Origin: Fragilariopsis cylindrus CCMP1102
Lineage: Eukaryota; Bacillariophyta; Bacillariophyceae; Bacillariales; Bacillariaceae
Reading direction: 5' to 3'
Assembly (NCBI GenBank): GCA_900095095.1
Contig: FMBT01000296.1
Coordinates: 620,001-684,000, forward strand
Length of the DNA: 64,000 nt
Within the stretch, counting starts at the first letter, position 1; each line of letters begins with the position of its first letter. A program made the translations under genes and the position numbers. Positions 20,841-33,866 of this stretch are shown one piece after another. The notes beneath the pieces are model-generated. The model had not been told where the DNA came from, did not search any database, and was given only the letters and a program-made list of their open reading frames with translations.

Positions 20841-23500
20841 TTAAAAACAAGTACCACATGTTTTGGCACATATATCCATGAATTTCATTTTGTCGTAGTC
20901 ATTATCAGGTCCATTATATTTCGATTTGAATTTCTTTTTATCTTTACATTTTCCTTTTTGTAAGATTTTATAACAACTAATTCGTTTATTTTTCTTTTTC
21001 TTAAATTTAAATAATGTACTTAGTGTTTCAGGTAAATCACGACATACTTCTTGTTCTTGAGGTGATGAATCAACATCAACATCATTACTATTTTGATTAT
21101 TACCAGTAGTTGGATTTGGATTATCTCCTGTTTCTATTTCTTCTTGTTTTTCTTTAAAACTATCACCATTACCTGCTGATACTAATGCACCACCAGCAAT
21201 TACTACCGTATTGTCACTTAGTGCTTTGATTTTATATCCACCTTGTCCTTGACCACAACATATTCCATCACCATAGAGATCTGTAATTTTAAAATTAAAT
21301 TTTTGATTGTATGGTAAACAGACTATATCTCTATCGACATATTCTTTACCCCCTTCAGTATACTCCATATTCCTTCCAATAAATTCACCAATACCACCCT
21401 GTTGAACAATCGTCCATTCATTATCACCTGGATAATCATCTGTTTTAAGTACAACATCGTATAATTTACATGGTACACCTTCTCTAGTTTGACTACTACC
21501 ATTACTACTATTGTCACTACTACTTGATTGATCATCATCTTGACCATCGTCTGCAATTGATAAATCAATGATAAGTATGGTGGCATCACGACCCAAATTA
21601 TTAGGATCATTAGTTAAACCAATATATTGAATTTCAATATCTTTTCCATTTTCACCATTATAATCATTAATGACATACGAGTCACCTAATTGCAATGCAG
21701 CCACTTTCCATGATTGACCACCACTTAATGGGTTACCAATTTTTTTTACAATTGAAATGGTATTACCATCTTTGACAGTTTGGGCATTAATACCAGCAGC
21801 ACGATTATAACCAATATAATAATCTACTTCATTCGCAGTGGTTAAATCTAATGGATTTAATCCAACAATAGCACGATTGGTTTGTTGCAATTGTAATACA
21901 ATATGTGCAGACTTGTTTCTTTTATAATCTTCGACACCATTAATAGTAAATTGCGTAATACCAGAGGAACCTAAATCCTTTAATGGATTAATGGATTTAT
22001 CTTGATCATTATACCATGTTAATTGCCAATTTTTCTGTTAGTACGTAAGATTTGATTTGATGAGGGTACGAACGAGAAGGGGAGAAGAAAGAAAGGAAGG
22101 AAGAGTGTGAGTGAAGTGAAGTGAAATTGAAAATTGATGTTAACTTTGTGGAATCCGAGTACAAAAGTATGGGACAGCACAGCGTCCAGTCCAGTCCGTT
22201 CCGTACACGAAGAATGGAAAGGAACGGAATGTAATGGAATCGTAACGTATCCCCTTTTCAACGTTAAAACACAAGTCAAGCCGATATACGTTACAAACAA
22301 AATAAAATACTTATAACTACTTACAGCAGGATTAAAACACATTTTTGTATCATCAATATCATAAGAAAATCCCATCATTCCAGATTGATCAGCATATTTA
22401 TTAATCGAACCATTGTCTGCTTCGGAACCTGAATGACTTAATCCTAAATTATGTCCCACTTCATGCAATTGTGCACTGACAGAAGAACACCATTGACTAT
22501 TATAAAAACTAATGGATTTACCGACAAACGCATAGGCTAACCATGATCCGGTACCATCAGATCGTGCAGATGTTCCAGGTGGCATACAAAACATAACTAA
22601 ATCAAATTCAGTTGTTAAAGAACCAATTTGTTTTTCTGCTTCACGAAATGAGGCACTTTGTAATTGTCCACGATCACTTTCGTTTGCTACAATATCGGAT
22701 AATTTCATTTCATAGACACCACCTTGGATACGTGTACCTAGACTCGTGGTACCATCATAGGGTTGAATTTTTAATTTACCATTCGAACAAGCTTCATATT
22801 GTGTCTTGAGTGATGCTGAATCATTAAAGACATCATCTTTTAATTGATTGGAATCAATGACTTTGATGACATTTCCCTCATTATCTGATTTCTGTGATCC
22901 CACACCGGTCTTATCTACCACACGTATTACTAAGGTGGTTAATGTACCGGTCTTATCTGCTAATTTACGTCCATGTGTACCGTTATTCAAACCACGTGCT
23001 CTTCGTTGTTGATCACCACCTTCTTCATCACCATTTTCATCTTCATTAGCACTACGTTGTGCTTCAACAGAGTTCGATGGATGTGTTTTTGAAAATGTTA
23101 CTAATGCTTCTAATGGTAAATGAAATTTATTATCAATCAATATCATATTTTCATGAATTGTCATGAAATATCCTGGTTCGATTTTTTCGGTAATGAAATG
23201 TTCCGCATTTACAATTTCAATCCATTCGGATCCATGTGTTACTATATCAGACTTTGAATCTAATTTAAATTCCCATATATCTTCGGAGGAACCATCGGGA
23301 TGGTCTTCATCGGGTTCATATTCAATATCAATTAAATATAATTCGACGGTGGTTCCTTGTACTAATACACGATGATTCTGTGGTAACCCTCCTCGGATAG
23401 CAGGAGCAGGAGCATCGTTCGAGTCGTTAGAGGACGAGGCTGATGCAGCAGCAGCTATCAGTAGTACTAGTGCTAGTACTGATGATAAAACGAAATTCAT
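20841..23500 (-). CDS. Secreted gametolysin-like metalloprotease (peptidase M11) with ShKT tail
   Basis: Exon 1 is 23500-22325 and exon 2 is 22034-20841, joined in phase 0 across intron 22035-22324 (GTAAGT..CAG) to give 789 residues. The splice joins CFNPA to KNWQLTWYND, a stretch normally continuous in this family. A signal peptide (residues 1-21) precedes a propeptide-like region with NHRVLVQG. The zinc site is HEVGHNLGLSH (346-356), with QSGMMGF as the Met-turn. A beta-rich domain follows the protease (GDNEWTI, then DLYGDGICCGQGQGGYKI, a common module of diatom secreted proteins). The last 70 residues are a Cys-rich ShKT-like module ending DICAKTCGTCF. It likely cleaves extracellular or cell-wall glycoproteins, by analogy with Chlamydomonas gametolysin. 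Translation ends at TAA TAA TGA. Confidence 0.9.
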
Positions 23501-26500
23501 TTTGAAACTTGAAGCTTTTGCGAAGCGAATGTTAATGAAGCGTCGGAGTCTGTTCTTAATGTTTGTGTGTCAATGGCGTAATGATATGAATTGACGAATC
23601 AGCTAATAATGAGTGTATGCGACTTGAGAAGAGCTGAGGTATGTTTTTGTAGACTGTTCGTTCGAGTATAGTATAACGTTGTTGCTTGTGAGCCTCTCCT
23701 ATTTCGTATTTATAGTCGTGAAATGGTTCTTTGTTTTGGTTGTGTTTGTGAAATGGTTTTACTTTTGTGGTTGTGTGTTTGTTTATGATATTAATTGTGA
23801 CCAAAAATACATACATTCATAAAAAAACAGTATTTGAGTGATTTGTGTGTATATGTGCAGGGATGCGAAAAAGTCACTGATGAATGTTACATACTGACTG
23901 AGTACTAGTGACGAATAGGAACACATCATCTCGGACATAAAAGAAAAGAAGTTTTTGTAAAAGTTAATCTCCTGCTAACCATTAGTACATAAAAGAACAT
24001 ACTAAAAGCAGGTTTTTGCAAAATTAGTCTTGGTTATAGGAAATCGAATCATGCATAACTTTAGGGCCTAAGTAAATAGTCTTTTCAAAATACTGCTCCT
24101 ATTATTATAATGACCTCTTAAAAGAAAGCGAAGCGAATATATAGCAAAAAAATACTAGGAGCAGTATTTTTCGGTGATATTAATACCTTATGATTTTTTT
24201 TAGATATACTGTAGGTCCTAAGATAGTGGGCAACTGTCATATCTATCAAGGGCTTAGTATGACGAAATTTTCAAAGAATAATCTTATACAGCTGGAGGCG
24301 CATAAATGTTTTAAAGAGTGTCGCAGATTTAGTGAAGATATATGCATAAGTATTTACACATTGTATGATTACAAGTATTGGTATCGTGTGTCTAAACTAT
24401 TCAATAGCACTACAACATTTATGTATATATAAGATAAATATTATGACACTTATAATGCCAAATGGCTTTTTTTATATCAAAAATAAGAATAATGATATTA
24501 TATTCCAAGATTAACGCGATTACCATGCCGTACTGATACGACTGAGAACATACACATACTGTACAGGCAATGCAGCCTATCATCAAAAAAATAGGCATTC
24601 GTAGTATGTAAAATGAAAAGAGGCAATGGTCTATGCAAGAACTTTATTGATATAACGTTAAAAGACCCGTAAAAAGATAGCGTCAAAATGTATCGAGCAT
24701 ATCAAAACAAATTTCATTACTACTTATATTTATTATGATCGAGCTTATATTTCAAAAACAAATGTCATTACGCCTAACATTTATTCAAATATAGATCGAG
24801 CATAACAAAAAAAACACATTCAGACTACTAACATTTATTGAATTGGAGCTTAAAATTCAAAAAAGATGTTATTACTACAACGTTACAACTTTACACAGCC
24901 CATTAAAGTATAGGAAAGAACAACGCACAATCTAATACAGCATATGGAACAATGCATACAACATACTATCATAGCTACTGTATGAAGGTTATCATTGACG
25001 ACTATTAAACAAAATGCATAAAAAAATTGAATCGTAAAATAATTAGAGAGAACATACTCTTCGGTATTACGACATGACTCTAGACTCGATTCCTTCGAAT
25101 CAATCGTTTTCATTCCTCTATTTTAATTTGAATCTGCACAGTATTATGACATGACTCGATTGATTCCTTCGAATCAATCGTTTTCATTCTTATTTTAAAT
25201 TGAAGGCTTCTGTATCTGACTCTGCATTTGTATTTGTATTTTTAGCTTACAAAGAAAAACGACGCGTATGTTATTATAAGAACAGATTATTTTATTTAAT
25301 GTGATGATGAGATTACTGAAATAGAACAAATCTATCTCGTCCTCTACTTAAGGTTCATTAAACCCATAGACGAAGCACACAGTTATTGCAGATGGCTCTC
25401 TAAAAGCATAAAAATTCTTGCATGCAAGTGGCAGCAATCATATACTAGTAATACAATTGGTTTAAATAAATAGAAGTATCGTATGTAGAGATAAAAAGAG
25501 AAGAAATACTGGAGAGAGAGAGAGAAGAAAGAAGAATGGGAGAAGGTAGGATAAGAAATAGATAGAAAGAGATGGATTTTTCAGAAGCTGCTGATGCATA
25601 ACTCCTGAACTATTTAAGGTACTGTAGGAGAAGAGAACATAATAGATAAGTAATCCTACATATTGCAGGAAGATAGTAATATGTTCTATCGTTTGTACGA
25701 TTAGAAAAGTTACAAATGTATAGTGTGCATGCAGCATTTGCATTTGTCAATAAAATAATGAGGAACCAAAGAAACAGCATTGAATTCGTAAAAAAAAATG
25801 AGGAACTAAGAAACAGCATCATTTGCTTCGTCAGTCTAGAAACAGTATGTATTTGAATCTTCCTTTTGCTTTATTGCTGCAGTTATGACACAGCTGCTTG
25901 CCAGCAGAGTTTGATGTGGAGTCGAAAGCAGATCGCAAAACACAATCTTCGCCATCCATAACTTGTATATCATTGCTGTACTTGAATGATTTCTATTGGT
26001 TTATGGAATCGTAGTGCGTCATCGAATATGCTACATCATCTTTATCATAATCATCGAACTACGACTAAGTACCGCAGTTATTTACGTCTAGATACAATAA
26101 TATGTTACGCGCCAGAATGCATACAATAACCTCGTCACCCGAAGTGCGGTGGTGAGGGAAAATGCAACTGCTGCAATTGCAAGACGCTAACTTGTGTGCG
26201 TATGCGTATGCGTGTGTTTGTATTTTGTCAGTTCGTGTTAATGAGTAGTACTGTTTCGGTCTTCACCCGCGGTGCGGAGGTGATCGTGAAAATGTGTTTG
26301 TGTCTGTTTGTGTCTGTGTCTGTGGGTGTGTGTGGGTGTGGGTGTGTAGGTGTGTGTTTGTTTGTGTGTAACGAGTAATACTGTGTGGCATCTCACCGTA
26401 GTACAGTAGTTTTACTCCGGCAACCCTAGACAAGTAAATACAACACAGAGTAGAGAATAGCAGTAGACGTAAATGAAAAATTAATGTATGGATTATATTA

Positions 26501-26580
26501 TTTTATATACATTATGTATTTTTTGTTTTGTATTATTTTATGCAGTGCAGCATGCAGCTCTCTTTATATTTATATTTATT
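23501..26580. other. 3-kb gene-poor region
   Basis: No supported gene. It holds an imperfect hairpin (arms 24087-24106 and 24151-24170), degenerate ~65-bp tandem units between about 24690 and 24880, a 76-bp tandem duplication at about 25066-25200 containing GATTCCTTCGAATCAATCG, and GT-rich stretches at 26190-26370. Short open frames here lack domains. Confidence 0.55.
24087..24170. repeat. Imperfect inverted repeat, 20-bp arms
   Basis: AAAATACTGCTCCTATTATT at 24087-24106 pairs with 24151-24170 with one mismatch, around a 44-bp spacer. Confidence 0.75.
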
Positions 26581-27648
26581 TTATGCAGCTTGTGCAAAGA
26601 CACCTTTTTTCTTTAATCCCATAATGGGTGCCACATTGGAATAAAAACCATTCATACTGGAGGATTCTAATACTAATAAATCCGAATCGACCATATACAT
26701 CATTGCACTTAATAAATGTTGCAAGCACATCGTATGTTTTTCGGTATTACCCGCCGCTCGATGTATTTCACCTAAATTATTCGATACGATCATAGTAAAC
26801 CGTAAGGAACCAATCATGGATTGATTATATACTTCATCGGCGGAATTACTTATGTCCATGTCGTTATCGTTATCGTTATCGTTATCGTGATTCGAAATCG
26901 AAAGCAATTCATCTTGTTGGGATTGTTGAATATAATCAACACGGAGTTGATAAGCAAGTTCGTAGAGTTGTAATGCTTGTTGTAATACTTGTAATTTACT
27001 CTTTGCATTCTGCGTTACTGTCGTTGAGCTCGAACTACTGATTTTACTTTTACTGCTATGTACTGTAAATGGAATTGATATTGCCTTCAGATGATGTGCC
27101 AATGCCAAATTAAATAAGATGATCAACGATAACGTTATACCCATATTATGCATTTCATCAATACATACTTTATTCACGAGTAATGGTCGTCCATAAACAA
27201 ATCCTTCATCATCATTCCCATCATCAAGATCAAAGGTTTCTTTTTTTATCTTCTTGCTGGGATTATAGCCGTCTTGGTGGTGTTCGTCATGTGAATGTTG
27301 TGAATGTTGCTGTTGTTGATCTTGCTGAGTTTGTGTAGTTTGTGTAGTTTGATCCATCCTTAATAATGACATGAATTCATCCTGTTCCATAATTAGACAT
27401 GATTCTAATGAACAATCTTTACAATTGCATCGTGGTTTTGCGTTGTTACCACCAGTAGCATAGTCGTCATTTTTATGTTCTTCATTTGTTTCTGTTAATT
27501 TTAATGCTTTTGTTAATAATTTGATCGCTTCTTCATAGTTCTTCGTTATTGTTATACAATATGCTGCTCTATTATTCAATTTTTGTGACAGTAATTGAGG
27601 TGGATAATATTCCCCTTCCATATTCTTTTGCTTGAGTGAAATTGGCAT
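26581..27648 (-). CDS. TPR-like protein of unknown role
   Basis: A 355-residue, apparently complete, intronless product. The N-terminal segment LNNRAAYCITITKNYEEAIKLL has the alternating pattern of a tetratricopeptide repeat. A further helix pair (ILFNLALAHHLKAI ... LQLYELAYQLRVDYI) and a third (SNNLGEIHRAAGNTEKHTMC) are compatible with TPR or TPR-like folds. Between them are a CNCKDC cluster, a Gln/His-rich stretch and a basic KKIKK patch. Asp/Asn repeats come from a (CGTTAT)n tract. TPR proteins usually scaffold complexes; no partner can be named. The start was chosen at the only upstream ATG before stops. Confidence 0.7.
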   Translation of the reverse strand: MPISLKQKNMEGEYYPPQLLSQKLNNRAAYCITITKNYEEAIKLLTKALKLTETNEEHKNDDYATGGNNAKPRCNCKDCSLESCLIMEQDEFMSLLRMDQTTQTTQTQQDQQQQHSQHSHDEHHQDGYNPSKKIKKETFDLDDGNDDEGFVYGRPLLVNKVCIDEMHNMGITLSLIILFNLALAHHLKAISIPFTVHSSKSKISSSSSTTVTQNAKSKLQVLQQALQLYELAYQLRVDYIQQSQQDELLSISNHDNDNDNDNDMDISNSADEVYNQSMIGSLRFTMIVSNNLGEIHRAAGNTEKHTMCLQHLLSAMMYMVDSDLLVLESSSMNGFYSNVAPIMGLKKKGVFAQAA

Positions 27649-29220
27649 AATGCTTTTCGGTTTCTAATGGTTTCTTGTGCTTGTTTCTTGTGCTTGTTTC
27701 TTGTTCTTGTTCCTTGTTCTTGTTTCTTGTTCTTGTAAGTACAGTATGTTGGATGGCGTTGCGAAGGCTAAGTCGGGTATCGTGTGATGGTAGAGAGTAT
27801 AATATATGTGTCTTGTAATTTGTGTGTGCAGAGGAGTCGATAGTACGTAGGACCTATTGTCTATCCATGCATGTACTCTTTGTAGGTGTGTAACAATAAT
27901 AATTTTATGTGTTGTTTGAGATTTATTGTTTTGTGTTCTTATTGTACTATTTTGGGTTCTTGTACATTTTAAAGAACTTTGTGATGGCGAATGAATATTT
28001 TATTCGCAAAAAATAAAAAGAGTTTCTTGTAGCAGATAGAACCAATCATAATGCGACAATGCGTCAGTGTCGCATTTTGTTGTAAGATTTTAAGGTTTTA
28101 AGCGTTCTTGAGCGCTTCTTAATTTTCAAACGGTAGCGCGTGCGAATCAAGCGTTGCACGGATGTAACTAGTGCCGAGGGCGAAGATTGTAACAAATTGA
28201 ACCAATCATAATGTGACAATGCGTCAGAACATAAAAGATTCTTTAGATCTATTCGAAGTAAAGTTACTGCGTCACAGTGGTGTTACAGTGGCGCATCATG
28301 AACTACGCGAACCATCGATATATTTAGCTAGCGCATATTAAGTAATAATGTAGGACCTATGAACGTGCTACAGTAGTACGAAAACTGAGGTGAAGAAGAA
28401 GGAATCAATCGATCTAAGACTAATAGTGCGAACAGTAAAAATACGAATACTTACTGTCCCCGACGTACATTACTGTAACGAATGAACGCGACGTGAAGAG
28501 ACGCGAATAATAACAAAATACGAATACTGTACGAAGTAAATACGACGTGACGCGACGCGACGCGAATAGTAACAAAACTATTGCGCTATAATTGGTACGT
28601 ATTACGACGCGACTAATTACACAGTTCGAAGGTTCGCATACTGTACCCGAGACTCAATCAAACAATCATACTATGTAATCGCATACCTGCCGAGACCCAT
28701 CACATACATAATCAAACAATCATACTCGTATGTAATTGCATACCTGCCGAGACCCATTACACAACTATACAATCATACTATGTAGTTTCTAACGTATAAT
28801 TAAAGGTTTCTAATGTATCATGATGGAATTACTTACGGACGTGAGCGCTACCTTTGTGCACGATCGATACAGTAAACCGCAAGTTATGAAAAAACGCGAC
28901 GTGTATCATAAAATGCCGTTCTTAAAGAGGCGAGACCCCGCGCTATTATAAACGAGAGGCGACGAATAATTACAGATCATCTTTCTAATAGTTCGTACCT
29001 ACCCGCGATATTTTATTTACACATTGCATAATAAGTAATAATGAAACGCGACATGAATAGTTAAAGTTCATCTTTTTTTAGTTCGTAACATAAGTATCAT
29101 CCGCCACATAACAATCATCAATATCTTTTCACATACGGTACTGAAGTACCGTATCAGATTAAATAAATATTATTATGCAGCCGCAACATACCGTACATGT
29201 CATGTAATCGTACACATTGC
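27649..29220. other. Intergenic with short direct repeats
   Basis: No gene. It contains a duplicated word around AACCAATCATAATGCGAC (28041 and 28200), an upstream element shared with the CobW gene (28128-28160), GCGAC-rich stretches (28480-28620), and three ~68-bp tandem units with CCTGCCGAGACCCAT at 28620-28790. Confidence 0.55.
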
Positions 29221-29224
29221 ATTT

Positions 29225-29590
29225 CCATAGTAATAGAGACAGATGATGCAGATTGGTGACTAGCAGCAGGGTATTTATTGACTCAGTATCATACACATTG
29301 CATTGTCATCAATGAAGACAGAGATCGGTAGCAGCAGTGAAACATCATCATTGTGGTTTTGTGACTCAGTATTATACACATACATTGTCACATTGGAGAC
29401 AGAGATTGGTGGCAGCAGCAGGGTAATATATTGGTTCTCTATGACTCAGTATCATAGCATACACATTGTCATAATGATGACAGAGATTGTTAGCAGCAGG
29501 GTAACATATTGGTTCTCTGTGACTCAGTATCATATCATATCATATCATACACATGCTTGCCATATGGAGACAGAGGCAAATTGGTAGCAT
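29225..29590. repeat. Imperfect tandem repeat, about 75-90 bp units
   Basis: Four to five units share GAGACAGAGATTG, TAGCAGCAG, TATTGGTTCTCT and GACTCAGTATCATA. An open frame on the plus strand is a by-product of the repeat. Confidence 0.75.
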
Positions 29591-31740
29591 GCATCAAGAT
29601 AAAATCTCTATTTTGGTACTCTGACCTACCCAGTCATGTCTGCTTCCACTCGCAAATTCTAACCTTTAGCTAAAGCGGGAGTTAGTTTCTATTATAGTGT
29701 GAACCATTCTCATGTGCGCTTCTGTGTGACAACAGTTGCCCCGGCCGTAAAGAATTCACTGTTGACTGATTTGGAACCAACGCAAGAAAAGGTACTAGAA
29801 TAGTAACAATTATTGACTTATGCAGTGTTTGTGATTGTTAAATCATACAACTAAATCAGTGCTGTTGTGATTGAGATTGTTTGTTTTGATTAGTGGCATG
29901 ATGTGCAGCATAGTGATCCCACTGGAATGCTATTAGATATTGTACTCTTCTGTAGCTGCTGCTCACTAGTTTTGAGTATCATACATATATGGTATTATAT
30001 AATATCTTGTTAATTCTACTATGAGATACTAGTCAAGAATAACAAACAAGTCATGATTTGTGCATCCACCAAAAACCAACCAAGAGATACTATCCCTTGA
30101 AAGCTCTTGGCTCTTGCTTAGCCTTGGCTTTATCTATGTCCAAAATACTCCCACCAAGCACAACAGAAGAAAAAATACACCTCCTTGAACAAATGAAACA
30201 AATGATATATATAGACCATCCTTCTCCCAAACCTCTGTAGTAATTGCAAGCTGAGAATAAGCATATCTTTACCAATCATAAGAGCACGTGCATCAAAAAA
30301 ATAGCTCACAGCATGCATAGGGATATGTAATATTCATGAACACATCAGCATTCAACAACAACAACAAGAAACAACATCAGCTTGATTGGAAAGGAAAGAA
30401 GAGGATGGCAACATGAACATAGCATGAACATAGCATGAACATAGCTTGAACATAGCTTGAACATAGCTTGAAGTAGGTAACTAAGAAACTGCATAAAACA
30501 ACTAATCAACAAGAAACTAAACAACATTGCATAGGCAGGCACAAGGAGCAGAGCATGAGACAGCAATAATATTTGTATATCATTATCAGCACCATATATG
30601 GAACAACAGCAAGCTAACTGAATAGAGCTTATGCAATGCCCAGGCTAGGTAGAGGGTTCTATACAAGTCAAACAAATAGGCATGAAAAAACAACAAGTCT
30701 AGAACTGCTGATGATGTGGGGGTTTGTTGTGGACTTTGTGTAAGCTTTTGCTTCTATATCACTCAATGGATCCATCTTCCTGGCTCATGATGTTTCACAA
30801 CTATTCCTGTCAACCAAACAATGTTATGAAACAACAACAAGAAGAACGGTGCTGATCATGCTGTGTGTAAATTGGTTGTGCAGTATGTACTTTTGTGCAG
30901 TATGTACTTCTTGTAAGTGTAAATATAATATCTAATATGCACATAATGCACATGAAGATCTCTCCCCTGTAAACCAAATAAGCTTCTCTCCTCATGAGGA
31001 ATCTATTCCTGTCAATAATAATATGAAACAACAACAGTATTAGCAACTGCTGCCATATGACAATTTCTTGGTACTTCTTCTAAAAGTTTATGCATAAGCA
31101 GAAAGGCTAGCTGTTTGTACAACATAGTTGCTGTTAGCATTTCAGTTAGCACTGATTTAAAATCTGGTTTGTATGTGTTGATAATATCATTTAGTTAAGC
31201 AATAGAGAGCACCGGGATGTAAGTCACAAGTTGAGTGAAGGAAAACTGGAAGATGAGCAGTAGAGCCCATCATGGCTGGAAAGCAACACCAAGATGCAAC
31301 AAGATGCACTGAGCTTGCAAAAAAATAATATCACTTCTGCTGTTAGGGCATCATTATCCAATATGGTAGCATTCTGTGGGGTAGCATTTTGTGCATTGGA
31401 AATAATTTCTATCTTTCTTGCCCCCTCATCTTATCCCCCCTCCCCCAAGCAGTTAAAACAGGAGTTTCTACTTCAGCACAACATACATCAACTGGATTAC
31501 GAGCATAAGGCACTTAGAGTAAATTCCCTTTAATGTAATATATGTATGTATGCATTGTTAAGCTACTACACTAAAGGTAGTGAAGTCTATTGTTACAATG
31601 ATCCTATCAATTATTATGATCTACTGTATTTGGTTTGTTTTTATTGTAATTTATGTGTGGTATGTTTGACTGGTAGTGTTGTGTCAGCTGGTGGTGCCAG
31701 CCGTAACAGCAGGAGGCAAGAGGCAATGAATTCATTTTGC
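29591..31740. other. Repeat-rich island, family R copy 3 within
   Basis: No supported gene. About 30340-30650 is a diverged minus-strand copy of family R, with an internal 11-bp (TGAACATAGCA/T) tandem run at about 30413-30470. Short open frames at 30058-30318 and 31294-31782 have no domain. Confidence 0.5.
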
Positions 31741-33391
31741 TGGTGTGGAAGGCACACAAATAACATGATTTTCAATCAGTAATGAATGAATACAAAATAT
31801 CCAATTTGAATGGATTGAAGAGGACAACACCAGATGGGTTGGGTGCACTAGCATCCACAAAGAGTACTAGAATATTGTGTTTGCCTCCTACAACTTTTCT
31901 GTTCTTGTGGTTGGGGAATGAAATTAATTTCCCTGTTGTGGAAGGCACACAATTTTAACATGATTTTCATTCAAAATTAACAACAAAATATCTCATTTGA
32001 ATGGATTGAAGAGGACAACACCAGATGGGTTGGGTGCACTAGCATCCACAAAGAGTACTAGAATATTGTGTTTGCCTCCTACAACTTTTCTGTTTTTGTG
32101 GTTGGGGAATGAAATTAATTTCCCTGTTGTGGAAGGCACACAATTTTAACATGATTTTCATTCAAAATTAACAACAAAATATCTCATTTGAATGGATTGA
32201 AGAGGACAACACAAGATGGGTTGGGTGCACTAGCATCCACAAAGAGTACTAGAATATTGTGTTTGCCTCCTACAACTTTTCTGTTCTTGTGGTTGGGGAA
32301 TGAAATTAATTTCCCTGTTGTGGAAGGCACACAAATAACATGATTTTCAATCAGTAATGAATGAATACAAAATATCCAATTTGAATGGATTGAAGAGGAC
32401 AACACAAGATGGGTTGGGTGCACTAGCATCCACAAAGAGTACTAGAATATTGTGTTTGCCTCCTACAACTTTTCTGTTCTTGTGGTTGGGGAATGAAATT
32501 AATTTCCCTGTTGTGGAAGGCACACAAATAACATGATTTTCAATCAGTAATGAATGAATACAAAATATCCAATTTGAATGGATTGAAGAGGACAACACAA
32601 GATGGGTTGGGTGCACTAGCATCCACATAGAGTACTAGAATATTGTGTTTGCCTCCTACAACTTTTCTGTTTTTGTGGTTGGGGAATGAAATTAATTTCC
32701 CTGTTGTGGAAGGCACACAATTTTAACATGATTTTCATTCAAAATTAACAACAAAATATCTCATTTGAATGGATTGAAGAGGACAACACCAGATGGGTTG
32801 GGTGCACTAGCATCCACAAAGAGTACTAGAATATTGTGTTTGCCTCCTACAACTTTTCTGTTCTTGTGGTTGGGGAATGAAATTAATTTCCCTGTTGTGG
32901 AAGGCACACAATTTTAACATGATTTTCATTCAAAATTAACAACAAAATATCTCATTTGAATGGATTGAAGAGGACAACACCAGATGGGTTGGGTGCACTA
33001 GCATCCACAAAGAGTACTAGAATATTGTGTTTGCCTCCTACAACTTTTCTGTTTTTGTGGTTGGGGAATGAAATTAATTTCCCTGTTGTGGAAGGCACAC
33101 AATTTTAACATGATTTTCATTCAAAATTAACAACAAAATATCTCATTTGAATGGATTGAAGAGGACAACACAAGATGGGTTGGGTGCACTAGCATCCACA
33201 AAGAGTACTAGAATATTGTGTTTGCCTCCTACAACTTTTCTGTTCTTGTGGTTGGGGAATGAAATTAATTTCCCTGTTGTGGAAGGCACACAAATAACAT
33301 GATTTTCAATCAGTAATGAATGAATACAAAATATCCAATTTGAATGGATTGAAGAGGACAACACAAGATGGGTTGGGTGCACTAGCATCCA
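31741..33391. repeat. Tandem array of 191/193-bp units
   Basis: Unit anchors (AGGACAACAC) fall at 31821, 32012, 32203, 32396, 32589, 32780, 32971, 33162 and 33355. Two spacer types explain the two lengths: one with TTTTAACATGATTTTCATTC (191 bp) and one with AATAACATGATTTTCAATCA (193 bp). Identity between units is very high. The array abuts the terminal-repeat element that ends near 33866, and the same unit occurs twice at about 58190-58480. Minus-strand open frames inside are phase accidents of the unit. Confidence 0.95.
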
Positions 33392-33866
33392 TTATACCCA
33401 TACTTATAAGGTCCTCATAATGCTTAGGTTTCTATGGAGGTTATGAAGGTATGGGGTTGCATTAACCACAAAATGGGCCATTTAGGCCCCAAAACAGGGT
33501 TTTCTACTATTTTGCGCACCTTAGCAGGTTTATCAACACAAAAAACCAACAGTAAGTGCCCTTTGGTATATATGGTGCATCTCATCCATATATTTAGGGA
33601 TGATTCACCTTTTTGAGTCTACTGTATGTCCACAAAACACTGTAAATGGGCCATTTTGGGAGGTTATTTGATGTGTGCAGTGTGTGAGCCTACATGATGA
33701 GATACCAGTAGGCTTGCAAGACTAAGGAATATCACAGTTCTCCATCCAATAGGCCAATTGTAAACTTCATAGTTTAATTTTCCAGACAAATGACTTTTTA
33801 GATGTATATACTTGATGCTAAAGTTGTTATTATAAACTTCACTAACAAATACTAGGAAAATTTGGG
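33392..33866. mobile_element. Right part and end of a terminal-repeat element (copy 1)
   Basis: 33400-33660 resembles 59220-59480 in the same orientation (shared TTTAGGCCCCAAAACAGG and CCCTTTGGTATATATGG). 33670-33866 is the reverse complement of 57957-58151, the left end of copy 2. An element with inverted ends of about 195 bp is implied. No transposase or other coding region was recognised. A left end for this copy was not found. Confidence 0.7.

Noticed and set aside
24190-24432. 80-codon plus-strand frame
   Set aside because: No start context, no domain, no splice partner.
25066-25200. TTCGAATC words resembling a tRNA T-arm
   Set aside because: No acceptor stem or anticodon arm could be folded around them.
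30058-30318. Short frames on both strands
   Set aside because: Overlapping, unrelated to known domains, inside a repeat island.
32184-33388. Minus-strand frames with VVGGKHNILVLFVDASAPNP
   Set aside because: Appear once per unit by phase. The match at 58194-58379 shows common DNA ancestry, but no protein family was recognised.
31741-33391. CRISPR-like or coding tandem array
   Set aside because: Units are about 191 bp without unique spacers, and 191 and 193 are not multiples of three, so it is neither CRISPR nor a repeat protein.
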